From NCBI GenBank assembly GCA_039105265.1, contig JAPFFF010000025.1:484098-548097 (forward strand): DNA of 64,000 nucleotides, written 5' to 3'. Of this stretch, positions 22,401 to 32,650 are shown in pieces (the stretch's first letter is position 1; every line of letters starts with the position of its first letter). A program made the translations under genes and the position numbers. The notes under the pieces are model-generated. The model searched no databases and was not told the origin of the DNA. It saw nothing but the letters and a program-made list of their open reading frames with translations. This stretch comes from Tritrichomonas musculus. Taxonomy: Eukaryota; Parabasalia; Tritrichomonadida; Tritrichomonadidae.

Positions 22401-23642
22401 TCAAAACTATATAATTCAATAACATTCAAAACTATATAATTCAATAACATTCAAAACTATATAATTCAATAATATTCAAAACTATATCTTTCAATGAAAT
22501 TTTGATATAATAATAATTTATATGACAGCATTATATTTAGCAGTTGAAAAAGAAAATATTGAAATTGTCAAACTTTTATTAACTAATGACAAACTTGACA
22601 TCAATCTTCTTAATATTTGTCTTATTTTTTATAAAATTCAAAATCATATTTTTGAATATCATTCAAAATCATATATTTCAATAGAATTCAAAATCATATC
22701 TTTCGATGGAATTCAAAACCATATATTTAAATGGTATTTGAAATCATGTTTTTCAATGAAATTTTAATATAATAATAATTTATAAGACAGCATTATTTTT
22801 GGCAGTTGAAAAAGAAAACATAGAAATTGTCAAACTTTTATTAACTAATAACAAACTTGACATCAATCTTGGATATATTTTTCTTTATTTTTTATAAAAT
22901 TCAATAACATATTTTTGAATATCATTCAAAATCATATCTTTCGATGGAATGCAAAATTATATATTTCAATAACATTACAAATCATATAATTCAATGGAAT
23001 TCTAAATCATATATTTCAATAGAATTTAAAACTATGTTTTTTAATGAAATTTTGATATAGTAATAATTTATAAGACAGCATTATTTTTGGCAGTTGAAAA
23101 AGAAAATATTGAAATTGTGAAATTTTTATTAACCAATGACAAACTTGACATCAATCTTGGATATATTTTTCTTTATTTTTTATAAAATTCAATAACATAT
23201 TTTTGAATATCATTCAAAATCATATATTTCAATAGAATTCAAAATCATATCTTTCGATGGAATTCAAAACCATATATTTAGATGGTATTTGAAATCATGT
23301 TTTTCAATGAAATTTTGATATAATAATAATTTATAAGACAGCATTATATTTGGCAGTTGAAAAAGAAAACATAGAAATTGTCAAACTTTTATTAACTAAT
23401 AACAAACTTGACATTAATCTTCTTAATATTTATCATGTTTTTTATAAAATTCAATAACATATTTTTGGATATCATTCAAAATCATATATTTCAATAGAAT
23501 TCAAAATCATATCTTTCAATGGAATTTTATAAAATAGTTTTATAGAGCTGTATTACACGAAGCTGTAGAAAAAGAAAATATTGAGATCATAAAGCTTTTA
23601 TTGGAACAGCCAAATGTGAATATAGACATTAAAGATGAAATT
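16440..23642 (+). repeat. Array of about 25 single-ankyrin cassettes separated by 25-bp minisatellite spacers
   Basis: Nearly identical ~88-base cassettes encode one ankyrin repeat core, TALYLAVEKENIEIVKLLL then TNDKLDIN. They start near 16451, 16714, 17026, 17288, 17531, 17993, 18256, 18671, 18957, 19213, 19508, 19749, 20009, 20525, 20787, 21050, 21341, 21627, 21892, 22183, 22523, 22784, 23070, 23334 and 23546. Spacers are made of a 25-bp unit (AATTCAAAATCATATCTTTC plus GATGG) and contain stops in all frames. Cassette-to-cassette distances cluster near 263, 288, 312, 340, 413, 463 and 513, that is, steps of about 25 bp, so spacers change by whole units. Larger blocks are duplicated: the cassette pairs starting 18957, 20787 and 21627 are almost identical, as are those from 17993 and 20525. 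The cassettes continue the DUF3447 gene at 14.2 kb. Confidence 0.85.
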
Positions 23643-23780
23643 TTTATTATATACAAATAAAATCTATAATATATTTTAATGATTCTTTAAAAAAAATTAT
23701 GGAGAAAGCCTATTGATCTAACTAGTGATAATCAAATTAAAGAATTGTTTTTAAGAGAAACAATTTGCCTAATATATTAA
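23546..23780 (+). pseudogene. Terminal ankyrin cassette and C-terminal cap of the DUF3447-ankyrin locus
   Basis: The last cassette is diverged (VLHEAVEKENIEIIKLLLEQ, then NVNIDIKDE). After a short ~55-base spacer comes KPIDLTSDNQIKELFL, the capping half-repeat that usually ends trichomonad ankyrin proteins, with a TAA at 23778-23780. The spacer again falls right after the end of the ankyrin repeat. This marks the 3' boundary of the locus that starts at 14233. Confidence 0.65.
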
Positions 23781-24099
23781 TAAAATAAACATTTCCTTTA
23801 TGTTTATTAGAATTATAATGAATTTTATAAATTTATATACCTATATTTCATTACTTTATTAATAAAATATTTTGGTAAAGATATATTTTTTTAATATATC
23901 AGTATTTTCAATCAACAATTCTTCATCAAATGAATTAAAAAATTTTTGAACTCATTTGATTAACTGCATCATCAGATTCAAAACAATTATCTGAGAATAT
24001 TATAAATATTTAGATATAAATAGTCCTCTTCCACTTATTGTTCTCCATCTAAAATATCCCAATACAATGAAATGACAGCTTTATATTGTGCCTTCCGGC
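23781..24099. other. Intergenic, nothing recognised
   Basis: AT-rich spacer between two DUF3447 loci; no coding or RNA signal seen. Confidence 0.5.
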
Positions 24100-24709
24100 T
24101 TTTAATTTTACTTGTCAGAAGGTAACTGTTATTGTCACTTTTTTTATTCAGAAATCAAAAAGTTTATTGGTGAAGAAAAAATTAGAACAATTGAAAAAGA
24201 ACTTTTAGAGAAAGATCCAAATATTTTGAAAATTTCGAAGAAAAGCGAGAAGAAGGTGAAAATGGCACTTTTATTTGTTCACTTATTCGTAAAGATTCAG
24301 TTAAAGAGTTCATTCAATCAAAAAAAATATTTCATCAAACAGTTAAATAATTCCTTCAATTTTTGAAACGAATTCATTTTTGAATGAGAACGAAAACACG
24401 GCATTGATTGAATATGCTGCATTCTTTGGCTCAATTCAAATTTTTCATTATTTGTTTTTGAATAATACGAAAATAAATCATTCGTTATTGCTTTATACAA
24501 TTCATTCATGAAATGCAGAATTGTTACATTTTCTTGAATCTAACAAAATACCTCCACCACATTTTAAAAACGAAGTAAAAATTCAAGAAAATGAAAAATA
24601 CATTATGACAAAGGAAAAAGTTGAAGAAAATGATTCAATAGATAATAATTATTTAAAATGTTTTTGTGAATCAATTAAATTTCATCACAAAGAATTTTCA
24701 GAATATTGA
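24100..24709 (+). pseudogene. DUF3447 protein pseudogene (third copy)
   Basis: Frames in turn give CHFFYSEIKKFIGEEKIRTI, then (shifted) EKREEGENGTFICSLIRKDS and VKEFIQSKKIFHQTVK, then ETNSFLNENENTALIEYAAF with FGSIQIFHYLFLNNTKINHS, then AELLHFLESNKIPPPHFKNE up to a TGA near 24709. This is the order of the paralogues at 1.7-2.9 kb and 14.2-16.3 kb. There are at least two frame changes and one or more stops. No ankyrin cassettes follow. The N-terminal helical part is missing. Confidence 0.75.
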
Positions 24710-24725
24710 AATTATCTAGGTATCA

Positions 24726-24758
24726 CTTTTTGAGTTTTGTAAAAATACTCAAAAAGTT
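24726..24758. other. Short hairpin
   Basis: ACTTTTTGAG ... CTCAAAAAGT with a 13-base loop, just after the DUF3447 relic. Function unknown; a few bases away lies a second, longer hairpin of related sequence (24784-24826). Confidence 0.55.
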
Positions 24759-24783
24759 ATAAAACAGATAATCAAACATAAAT

Positions 24784-24826
24784 TGAAGTAGCTTTTTGAA
24801 AGGCAGAGCCTTCAAAAAGCTACTTC
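24784..24826. other. Long hairpin
   Basis: TGAAGTAGCTTTTTGAA(A)GGC faces GCCTTCAAAAAGCTACTTCA with a three-base AGA loop; about 20 pairs with one bulged A. Could be an element end or an RNA terminator-like stem; no evidence decides. Confidence 0.6.
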
Positions 24827-24870
24827 ATTTATTTTTTAAATAATATGTTATCACAAAAGATTGCTGAATT

Positions 24871-25599
24871 ATAGTGTTCCTAAAAAATATTGATAAGAAA
24901 TGAATTCAATAGTTAATCGTCGTTAACAAAAGTTATTTTATTTTTAAAATTTTTAATTTAAAAAGTTAAATTTCTTATCAATATTTTTTCGGCAATTGAA
25001 AAAGTTGATTTTTTATTAAAAATTAAAATTAAAATCTTACTTGATTGCCTTGCACTTCGAGGCATTGTTTCAATTTCTTTGGAAAAGAATCAATCAAAGA
25101 ATTGTTTGTTGCTAAACTTAGATTATTCCATATAAAGAATAAAATTTGTGTTCAGGAAACATTTGCCATTTCAGCTCCAGGGATTTCAGGAAACATTATT
25201 GCTTTAACGCGCATGAAATACTTGATTTCATTTGTTAATATTTGTGGTCGGCAGGGTTGTGTTTTTTCTGGTCTCCCTTCATCAATCTATTTAGCTACTG
25301 CTTTGACGCAATTTAACGAAATACTTAATGCATCAGCTGTTTTGCTTTTATTAAAATTGTGCGATTGCAGAACCACTTGCGATTAAATTATAGCGTTCGT
25401 TTGTATTTTTTGGTAAAGAAAACAAATAAATAAAAGGTCAAAAGATTGACCAACAATTGATTCATAAATTCATGAATAGGTCATTAAATTTGAATTGAGA
25501 AAATTCTCTCAAATTATTTTTAAATAAATTTTCTCAATTTTTTCAATGAAACATGAAAATTTCTCTCAAATTTCTTATCAATATTTTTTAGGGCCACTA
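24871..25599 (-). mobile_element. Tc1/mariner-like DNA transposon relic, 729 bp
   Basis: Terminal inverted repeats begin TAGTGTTCCTAAAAAATATT (left) and TAGTGGCCCTAAAAAATATT (right, other strand), continuing GATAAGAAAT, with TA at both flanks (24869-24870 and 25600-25601). A third copy of the terminal sequence near 24968-24993 is inverted relative to the left end, so the left ~120 bp can form a hairpin. On the minus strand, about 25383 down to 25027, a frame reads like the N-terminal helix-turn-helix of a Tc1/mariner transposase (NFNKSKTADALSISLNCVKA, then IDEGRPEKTQPCRPQI), interrupted by one or two stops. No DDE/D catalytic domain remains. The open frame on the plus strand here is a shadow. 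Confidence 0.65.
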
Positions 25600-25810
25600 T
25601 AAGAAAAAATGAAAAGGTTTTATCAATCATTTTACAATTTCACAATTATGCTTTTTTCCCATCTGAATTATAAAATGGAGATGAATTTTATTATTTATTC
25701 ATCAATAACTATAATTAAATTGCAAATCTTTTCATTCATATCAAATTTCAAACTCATTTAAAAAGTTTTTAGTTTCTTTTAAAATTTTTCTTAGTGGGCA
25801 TAAATTTAAA

Positions 25811-26083
25811 TTTAGGTTAATGAAAAGCATGAAGCGAAAAATTGTTTTTGAAAAACGTGAAGGTGTTGAATTGAAAGGCCTAGGGAAGCAAACAACATAT
25901 TTAATTTACCCTCAAAATGATGGCTCATCAAATGAAGATATTAATTCAAATAAAAAATCTGAAAATCAATCCAGTGAATCATTTTCATTGACAAATAATG
26001 ACATTAAAAACGATTCAACACAGCAAACGGAAAATATCGATTCATCTATCAAAAGTGATCAGCAAACTCCAGTAAATTGTTGA
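25811..26083 (+). pseudogene. Adenylate/guanylate cyclase, C-terminal tail relic
   Basis: The frame contains VFEKREGVELKGLGKQTTYL, which matches the last strands of class III nucleotide cyclase catalytic domains (the ...VKGKGxMTTYWL end), followed by a Ser/Asn-rich hydrophilic tail and TGA at 26081-26083. The catalytic core and the many membrane segments typical of the large trichomonad cyclase family are missing upstream. A 3' remnant of a host gene is the simplest reading. A tiny expressed protein cannot be excluded but is not supported. Confidence 0.6.
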
Positions 26084-27060
26084 AAAGAAATTGAACTTAA
26101 TCAAATAAGAAGGCAAATATCATATTTTATTGAACTTAATAAACCTGAAGTATATTTTTCTGCTTGAAATAAGTAAAATCATTAATGATCATTTATTTTT
26201 AATTTTTCTTTTTGGAAGAATAAAATATATGAACATTCATATTTTTTTATACGACTAATTATCAAAACACTATTTTTCGTTCTATCTTCAATCAAATAAT
26301 ACCATTAAATAACAAATTCGATGCTTTTAACGATACTATTAACGATAAATTAGAGACTATACAATCTTCAATTGATTCATCAAATTCACTGAAATTTGTT
26401 AACAAACACTTGGATGATTTCGAATGGATACAAATTGTTTCTTTTTTTAATTCACTTCTTCTTATTCGCATAAATTAAAATAATCCAAATCATCTGATAC
26501 ATCCCTTTAGCAGACACTATTCGCGAGCCATTTAGTTATATTTTGGGACGAAATCGTACCAATTCTAAATGATCCAACAACTTTAGAATTGATATCCTTC
26601 ACCAGTTTTTGATTGTAATTGATATTTATTTAAGTTTGTATATTTAATATTAATCTTTGTTTTTAATGCTTCTGAATGTTCTTTTCTAATTGTCATCAAA
26701 TCAACTTTAATTAATAGGTCTTCATTAATAAAATCTTCAATAGGAAGAATTTTTTTCGAATCCGATACACTAAAATATTTTGAAGAAATCTCATAAAAAA
26801 ATTTCCACTAAAAAGTTAAAATTATTCAAAGAAGCACTGAATTTTTTAATTTATAAAATCTGCCACTCTGCTCTGAAAAATGCGGTGTACGGAAATTTGC
26901 GGCTCAGTTTATTATTTGCTTATTATTTGGGTTTGATAATAAAAATCGAACAATTTCAGTATGACCTTTATAAGAACACTTAAAATTCAAAAAAATGCAT
27001 GATTTTTGTCTTATAAGTTGATGATTTGAATAAAATTTTTGATATTTTTGAAAAAAATCA
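26084..27060. other. Intergenic with unidentified decayed coding scraps
   Basis: Parts read like protein in changing frames, for example DDFEWIQIVSFFNSLLLIRI near 26410-26475 and SSIGRIFFESDTLKYFEEIS near 26735-26795, followed by LCSEKCGVRKFAAQFIICLL near 26865-26925. Stops and frame changes separate them and I cannot name the family. Confidence 0.3.
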
Positions 27061-27066
27061 AAAAAA

Positions 27067-27138
27067 TGGATGATAGGGGAGTTGAACCCCTGGCCTCCAC
27101 TATGCTAAAGTGGCGCTCTACCACTGAGCTAATCACCC
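27067..27138 (-). tRNA. tRNA-Ala (AGC)
   Basis: Minus-strand cloverleaf: acceptor GGGTGAT pairs with ATCATCC, D-arm TAGCTCAGTGGTAGAG, anticodon stem CCACT/AGTGG with loop TTAGCAT (anticodon AGC), T-arm AGGGGTTCAACTCCCCT. It carries the G3:U70 wobble pair that marks alanine tRNAs. No intron. A run of seven T follows the discriminator base, a normal Pol III terminator. Confidence 0.95.
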
Positions 27139-27232
27139 TTCATGTATGAATCCTTATTTGATTCTTTTTTAACAAGAAAAATGCAATAATATAAATAAAA
27201 CAAAAAAAAATCATATGATTTAAAAAATAATT

Positions 27233-29521
27233 TTATTCAACTGTATTAAATAGAACACTTGGTGATATAGCAAATAGATATTCAGATATAGATAAATAAA
27301 CCTGATAATAGTGACTATTTTGCTTTAAATATGTCTCAATACTTTTTTTCATATTATTCCAGCAATTTATTTCTTCTTTTGTGCACAATTTTTTAAAAAT
27401 GTCAAATCGCATTCCCAAGTTATCAATGATTAAAAATGACAAAATGAATTCTTTCGATTTAATTCTCTTAAAAACCATTTCATATAATTCCTCTTTGTTT
27501 TGAGCATGATTTGCAATGTGATTTATCATTGTGAAAGCCCAAATCACGAATAAATATTTAACATGAAGAGGCTTGTTATCAATTTTTGATAGCAATTCAA
27601 TTGAATGAGTAAAAAAACCAAATTTTGTAACGACATTTTTCTTCTTTTCATGATTAGCAACAAATTCTAACCAGTAATTTTTAAAATCTACTAAAACATT
27701 CCAATAACTGCCAATCAAATCGACACAATACAAATCAACTAATTTGAAATACAGAATTTTTTTCATCTGAAACAAATTTGAATAATCGAATCTTTTAGAA
27801 ATTCTTTTAAATATCTGAATAAATGATATATTTTTGAGATTATTTGATTGTTTCTTAGCGTCATTCAAAATATCATTCGTAAAAGATTCAAGTAAAAAAG
27901 ATGAATGATAAAGAAATTTATCATTTTGCTTTCGAATTTCATCCATGAATGTTAAACAAACGATTCTTTTATCAAAATCTCTGATTTGGTCAGATTGAAT
28001 TTTCTCTTTTGACTTAAGAATTAATGAGTCAAAAAGTTCGCCATAATGACTATTGAATTTCAAAAATTTGACAAAAGATTCGTTTGCTAAGAACAAAATG
28101 TTAATATCGACATCATTTGCTTGATGACTTGTTGTTTGGATTACTTCATTGTTCGTGAAAATTGATAAAAAAGGTTGGAAATGAGGAACTTCATTAATTT
28201 GTGAAAAAATATGACAATAAAAAACGCCACCAATGAAAGGTTTAATTTCATCATCAAAAAAGACAAAAGATGATATATTTGACGGACATTTGTCTTTTTT
28301 AATAAGAATTCTGGCTAAGAATTGAATGTCATAAAATGAAAGTGTATAATGAGTATATTGTGTAAATATTTCATTTGGATATTTTTCATATAATTTGATG
28401 GTTTCATAAACAGATTCTACTTGATCTGGCTCAATGAAGAAAGAATCAATTAATGAATTTAAACTGAATTTTATTCTTCTTGAATTTTCAGAAGTTCTTG
28501 AATTTTGTGAGGGATTCAAAATTGAATATGATCGAGAAGCACTTATTTTCGGTTGTACTTGATCAAATTCAAGATTAAAACATAAAGACGATAAATTGGT
28601 TGAACCACTGAAATCTGTTAAATATAACGATGATTGAAAATTCATTGATGATGAACGTGGACTCAGATTTAACTCGTTATTTTCATTGAACTGTTGTGAC
28701 ATTGAAATTGTGATTAGGTCAATAATTCTGTAAACAAAATTTTTTAATTCAATATTATTATCAAGTTGTGATGACCAAATTTTCAACTCAGGAATAAGAA
28801 AATTATCTAGAATTAAAGAAGATATATCATCAAAATGCCATCTCTTCTTTTGAATTACATCAAGTAATTCAAAAAATTCTTTTGGAAGAAATTTTATTGA
28901 ATCTCTGATATTTTCTATCAATAAATCTGTAAAAACTAAAACAAGTTCATCTGGATTCTTTAATATATGCTTATCAACTAAAATTAAATATATAAATCTA
29001 CCAAAGGAATTCTCAAAAAAGTGGTACGTTAAACTACTATGTAAAAATGGTTGAATAATTTGTATGTAAGAATTTGGAGGAAATTCGTTTATGATTTCTG
29101 AATAAAATGATAATGCCATTTCTATATATTCATGGCATGCAAAATAACCAAATAATGAAGGGATTATACAATCGATAAGATATAAGAATTGCCATTGCTT
29201 TTTTGTTGAATGTATAATAAAAGCTAATTTACTGGGATTTTCTTGTAAATGTGATATTAAAAAAGAAGAATTTTGAACAAATTGAAAAAGATTTGATGTA
29301 TATGTATAATTACCTGGATTTATAATAAATTCATACGGATTTCTCGTAAATGAAAAAGCTGAATTTTTGTTTTTAAGTTGCCTGACATATCGGGATAATA
29401 TTAAAATACGATTTGAATTTATTGTTGAGTCACGAAGCTCATCCATTTTTGATGATATTGTGGAATCAAGCTTATTAATGTAGGCCATATAATTTTCATA
29501 AATATTAAAAAGGTTTTCCAT
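27233..29521 (-). CDS. Conserved-looking large helical protein of unknown function, 762 aa
   Basis: Single intact frame from ATG 29521 to TAA 27233. It is predicted mostly helical, with no signal peptide and no convincing membrane segment. Features include WQFLYLIDCIIPSLFGYF near residue 110-127, a Ser/Asn-rich low-complexity linker at about residues 280-345, and a long C-terminal helical region. The layout (two helical halves joined by a Ser/Asn-rich linker) recalls a large trichomonad family whose members are sometimes labelled as small-GTPase regulators, but I see no catalytic motif that proves this. No initiator element is visible upstream. It ends about 95 bases upstream of tRNA-Ala on the same strand. 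I do not assign a function. Confidence 0.7.
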   Translation of the reverse strand: MENLFNIYENYMAYINKLDSTISSKMDELRDSTINSNRILILSRYVRQLKNKNSAFSFTRNPYEFIINPGNYTYTSNLFQFVQNSSFLISHLQENPSKLAFIIHSTKKQWQFLYLIDCIIPSLFGYFACHEYIEMALSFYSEIINEFPPNSYIQIIQPFLHSSLTYHFFENSFGRFIYLILVDKHILKNPDELVLVFTDLLIENIRDSIKFLPKEFFELLDVIQKKRWHFDDISSLILDNFLIPELKIWSSQLDNNIELKNFVYRIIDLITISMSQQFNENNELNLSPRSSSMNFQSSLYLTDFSGSTNLSSLCFNLEFDQVQPKISASRSYSILNPSQNSRTSENSRRIKFSLNSLIDSFFIEPDQVESVYETIKLYEKYPNEIFTQYTHYTLSFYDIQFLARILIKKDKCPSNISSFVFFDDEIKPFIGGVFYCHIFSQINEVPHFQPFLSIFTNNEVIQTTSHQANDVDINILFLANESFVKFLKFNSHYGELFDSLILKSKEKIQSDQIRDFDKRIVCLTFMDEIRKQNDKFLYHSSFLLESFTNDILNDAKKQSNNLKNISFIQIFKRISKRFDYSNLFQMKKILYFKLVDLYCVDLIGSYWNVLVDFKNYWLEFVANHEKKKNVVTKFGFFTHSIELLSKIDNKPLHVKYLFVIWAFTMINHIANHAQNKEELYEMVFKRIKSKEFILSFLIIDNLGMRFDIFKKLCTKEEINCWNNMKKSIETYLKQNSHYYQVYLSISEYLFAISPSVLFNTVE

Positions 29522-29831
29522 TGTAATAATTTATTATTTTATATCATTTAAGAAGACGTTGATAATGGTATTGAATATTTTCAATTGGTTTGAATTCTTT
29601 TGAAAATATTTTTTTTCATATAAAATTTAAAAAAAATGTAGATTATTTCCATATAAAATAGATATTTCATTTACATCAAAAAAGAAAAATATCTGGTTTA
29701 AATTTTATAAATAATACCTTCAAAAAGTTCCAAAATAAAAAAAATTGAATAATATATCATTTATTTTATATATATATTTGTTTTTTAGTTTTTTTGCTTA
29801 GATCACAATTTCTTCATCAGTAGCATTAATA

Positions 29832-30096
29832 GGATCAGATGAATTTTTAAAATGCCCTTCATTGAACCAAAATTCAATCCCCTCATCTGTAACTTCAATT
29901 TGATCAAATGCATTTTCAGTGTTGTTCGATACTAAAACTGATCGTAATTATATCATCTGTTACTAAGATTCTTCAAAAATGTTTTTATAAATGCATTTCT
30001 TTAATGCGAGTTGAAGTTCCTCCTTCTGTAGCAAACATCAATGAATTATACATATGTCAAAATTTACAAATCAATATCATTTCAAAATTTCATTAA
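29832..30096 (+). pseudogene. BspA-like LRR_5 relic
   Basis: Fragments with LRR_5 signature (SDEFLKCPSLNQNSIPSSVT, then SNAFS, then ILQKCFYKCISLMRVEVPPS and VANINELYICQNLQ) run with a stop and frame changes. This is a scrap of the same family as the intact gene at 5087-8983. Confidence 0.55.
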
Positions 30097-30572
30097 TCGA
30101 TATAGAAATCAGCTAAGAGGTCAGTCCATCTCATTATGATATTTTTCTTAGCATATTCGTAGTAATGAATTTTTATTTTTTGATCTGATTTACCTACAGC
30201 TGTTCAGATCAAAATTGGAAATTATCATTTTTCAGAAAACAATAGCATGGAACTTTTTTTAAAACAATATTAAAATAAATTTTGAAATTTTTTTCCCCGT
30301 CTTTGAATAAGCACAAAATGTTTGATCCTTCTTTGTCTAGAGTCTTCTAACCTCCTAAATATCAAGTCCTTAGTTCATATATGATTTAGTGATCTGATGC
30401 TATTATAACAGATTAAAATTTTTTCAAAATTTTTTGTGTTTATTTATTCTACCAAAAAAAAGCATAGAAAAAAACTATTTTTGAGGAATCCAATAGGTTT
30501 TTCGTCATTGTTTTACTTTTTCCAACGAAAATAATTAAAAAAAAAAAAAAGTTGTTTCTTTATTTGGAGATT
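30097..30572. other. Intergenic, nothing recognised
   Basis: AT-rich spacer between the LRR relic and the 3' end of the surface-protein gene, with an A-run at 30536-30550. Confidence 0.5.
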
Positions 30573-31802
30573 TTAAGCTTGTTCTGTGTTGGTTTCAAGT
30601 TGCCCTTCATGTGAAGATTTATCAGATTTTCTCTTTTTGATTACAACAACCACAACCACGATGACGATTATGATTACTACTACAACAGCAACAACAACTC
30701 CAACAATTATTCCAATTTTTTTACCGTTTTTGTTTCCACCCTTATTACTATTTTTATCATGATAATAGCAAGCATTTGGAATATGCTCCTCCTTAATTTG
30801 TTTATATGAAATATCAAAATCAGCAATTGCAAGTTGTGATGAATCAAATTCGGTCACATAAACATAATCACTACAGTTTTCTAATCCCATTGCAGAGCGA
30901 ATGTAAACTTCAACTTTAAAATTATATGATTTTGTTTCAATATATGGATCATCTGGTTTGATTAATTTATAATTACCATCTTTATCTTTAGCATAAAGGT
31001 AATAGTAGTTGTAATTCTCAATATTGTTTGAGATTGTGACATATTGAGTATTAACTACATCACTAAATGTCATTTGTTTAGCATCTCCTTTTGAACTAGT
31101 TCCTCCATATGCGATTGTTTGTTTGTAATTATTTTTATTCTGTTTGATTTTTCCATCTATATTTAATTCTACTAAAGTTGGGACTGTTGGATTAAATTCA
31201 GGCTTACAATTTAAATATAAAGTTCCTTTTAGTTCTCCAAATCCTACAACAGAGAAAAGTGCATGATTTCCAAGATTTTGCAAATTGATATTTTTAAGAT
31301 TTTTTGTGTTATATTGATTATTATTTGTGAAATAAATTAATTCTGCTGTTGTTAAAGCTGAAGTACTTAAAGAACCAGACATATCATAATTTTTGAAAAC
31401 TTTAAAGTAAACATCTCTTCCTGTATTAAGTCCAATTTCGTTTTTTGCATAATTTGAAATAAACTGCTTTGCACCATCACTTGATTCAAGATATGGGCAA
31501 CAAAACACTGAAAAAGACATTTTTTTATGAAAAATAATATCAATTGATGCATCTTTATCAAAGAGAAAGACGGAAAAACCAGAATGTTTGGTTAACAGTG
31601 CGTTTTTTTGTGATATTCCAGGGACAGAGATGGACAAAATGGCATCCTCCCAATCAACCATCATTAAGCCTTCACCAGCAGGGAGTGTAAAAAGTGCTCT
31701 GTCGTATGGATCTTCAAGAGTAACATCATGGAAAAGTCCAAATTCATAATTGTATTTGAAAGTAGTTGAAATAGCTGTTGAAGCAATTATAAAAAGTAGC
31801 AT
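30573..31802 (-). CDS. Type I surface membrane protein, 409 aa
   Basis: The ATG at 31802 follows an initiator by a few bases. Residues 1-13 (MLLFIIASTAIST) form a short signal peptide. The ectodomain (about residues 14-365) is beta-rich, with several aromatic/Gly strands and four or five Cys, two of them adjacent (FSVFCCPYLE). A Gly/Lys/Asn-rich stalk leads to a single membrane helix of about 25 Val/Ile residues near 367-391. A basic stop-transfer KKRKSDK and a short tail end the protein. The layout fits a surface glycoprotein or adhesin of trichomonads; many such families are lineage-specific. I cannot name the ectodomain fold. Confidence 0.8.
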   Translation of the reverse strand: MLLFIIASTAISTTFKYNYEFGLFHDVTLEDPYDRALFTLPAGEGLMMVDWEDAILSISVPGISQKNALLTKHSGFSVFLFDKDASIDIIFHKKMSFSVFCCPYLESSDGAKQFISNYAKNEIGLNTGRDVYFKVFKNYDMSGSLSTSALTTAELIYFTNNNQYNTKNLKNINLQNLGNHALFSVVGFGELKGTLYLNCKPEFNPTVPTLVELNIDGKIKQNKNNYKQTIAYGGTSSKGDAKQMTFSDVVNTQYVTISNNIENYNYYYLYAKDKDGNYKLIKPDDPYIETKSYNFKVEVYIRSAMGLENCSDYVYVTEFDSSQLAIADFDISYKQIKEEHIPNACYYHDKNSNKGGNKNGKKIGIIVGVVVAVVVVIIIVIVVVVVVIKKRKSDKSSHEGQLETNTEQA

Positions 31803-31805
31803 TTG

Positions 31806-31816
31806 TTAAAAAATGA
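31806..31816 (-). promoter_or_regulatory. Initiator of the surface-protein gene
   Basis: On the minus strand TCATTTTTTAA with likely +1 A at 31814, about 11 bases before the ATG at 31802. Matches the trichomonad Inr. Confidence 0.6.
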
Positions 31817-32399
31817 AATAATTTACAATAGAAAAAAAAAGTGATATCAAATTAGTTGTTCCTTTTTCATCATTCAAAATTTGAAAATATGGTGTTTTTT
31901 TCGAGTTATGTTTATTTGAACTGAGCCATTGCAATATTTTGCATTTTTTGATGATAAATCAAAATAATTGAATTCATCTAAAAAAGGAAGTAAAAATACT
32001 TATCATTGAATTTTTCAAATACAAAAGTGAAGTACAATTGAAAATATTTTTAATAATCATATAAAACTTAAATTTTGAATCAAATGATGCTAAAAATGTG
32101 TTATTAACTAAAATCCAATCCAAAAAACTTGGAAAGGCATTCAATTTTTTTTCAGAAAAGTCCTGAGATTCATCAATTTATATATTGAAAAAGATGTATT
32201 GGACTATACTAAAACTATTATTTGTAACATTTATTTTGCTGTTGTCATACGTAGCCACTTCAATATTTGTATCTTTGATGAGAATGCAGTTTAATGTTTG
32301 AAAATATGATGTATTTAATTTTAATTTTCATTGTTTAAAACTATGGATTTTGTGGTATTATAGTCGTTTTAGTAAAATTTTCTTCAAAAAAGAAATCAC

Positions 32400-32649
32400 C
32401 GAGAACTTGAATTAGAACAATATCCCATCGTCTGTTGGTAAACAGGAAAAGCTGAAGAACGTTTTCCTCTGAAAATTTAATCTATTTGTGAAAAATTCAA
32501 TAATATCGCTTCTTCCTTTTAATTCATAATCCTGACAAACTTAAGCAGATGAATTATCATAAAGATCTTCTAAACTGTCATACTGATCTAGATCATTAAA
32601 ATTTGCAAATAGAAATCAAAAATTGTTTAGCAATATCTTTATAATCCAT
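32400..32649 (-). pseudogene. NTF2-like (nuclear transport factor 2) pseudogene
   Basis: ATG at 32649 opens MDYKDIAKQFLISICKF. A frame change then leads to NDLDQYDSLEDLYDNSSA, a stop, CQDYELKGRSDIIEFFTN, and RKTFFSFSCLPTDDGILF, ending near 32405. The order and key phrases fit NTF2 (FDxDRxxLxxLYxDxS, FxGxxxIxEKLxxLPFQ, DxQPTPDGGI), the small Ran-GDP importer. One frame change and two stops disable it, and the C-terminal third is missing or unrecognisable (relics may reach 32200). It keeps an initiator directly upstream. Confidence 0.6.
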
Positions 32650-32650
32650 G

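Noticed and set aside
16440-23642. Regular 25-bp direct repeats as a CRISPR-like array
   Set aside because: The repeats are contiguous minisatellite units without unique spacers, and the unique parts between blocks are near-identical ankyrin cassettes. The host is eukaryotic.
16300-23780. Canonical trichomonad introns as the reason for the ankyrin spacers
   Set aside because: I found no GTATGT-type 5' site or ACTAACACACAG-type branch/3' site at the cassette borders. Splicing by an unusual signal remains open and is discussed as a finding.
25045-25386. Open frame of 113 codons on the plus strand
   Set aside because: It is the antisense shadow of the transposase-like helix-turn-helix on the minus strand inside the TA-flanked relic.
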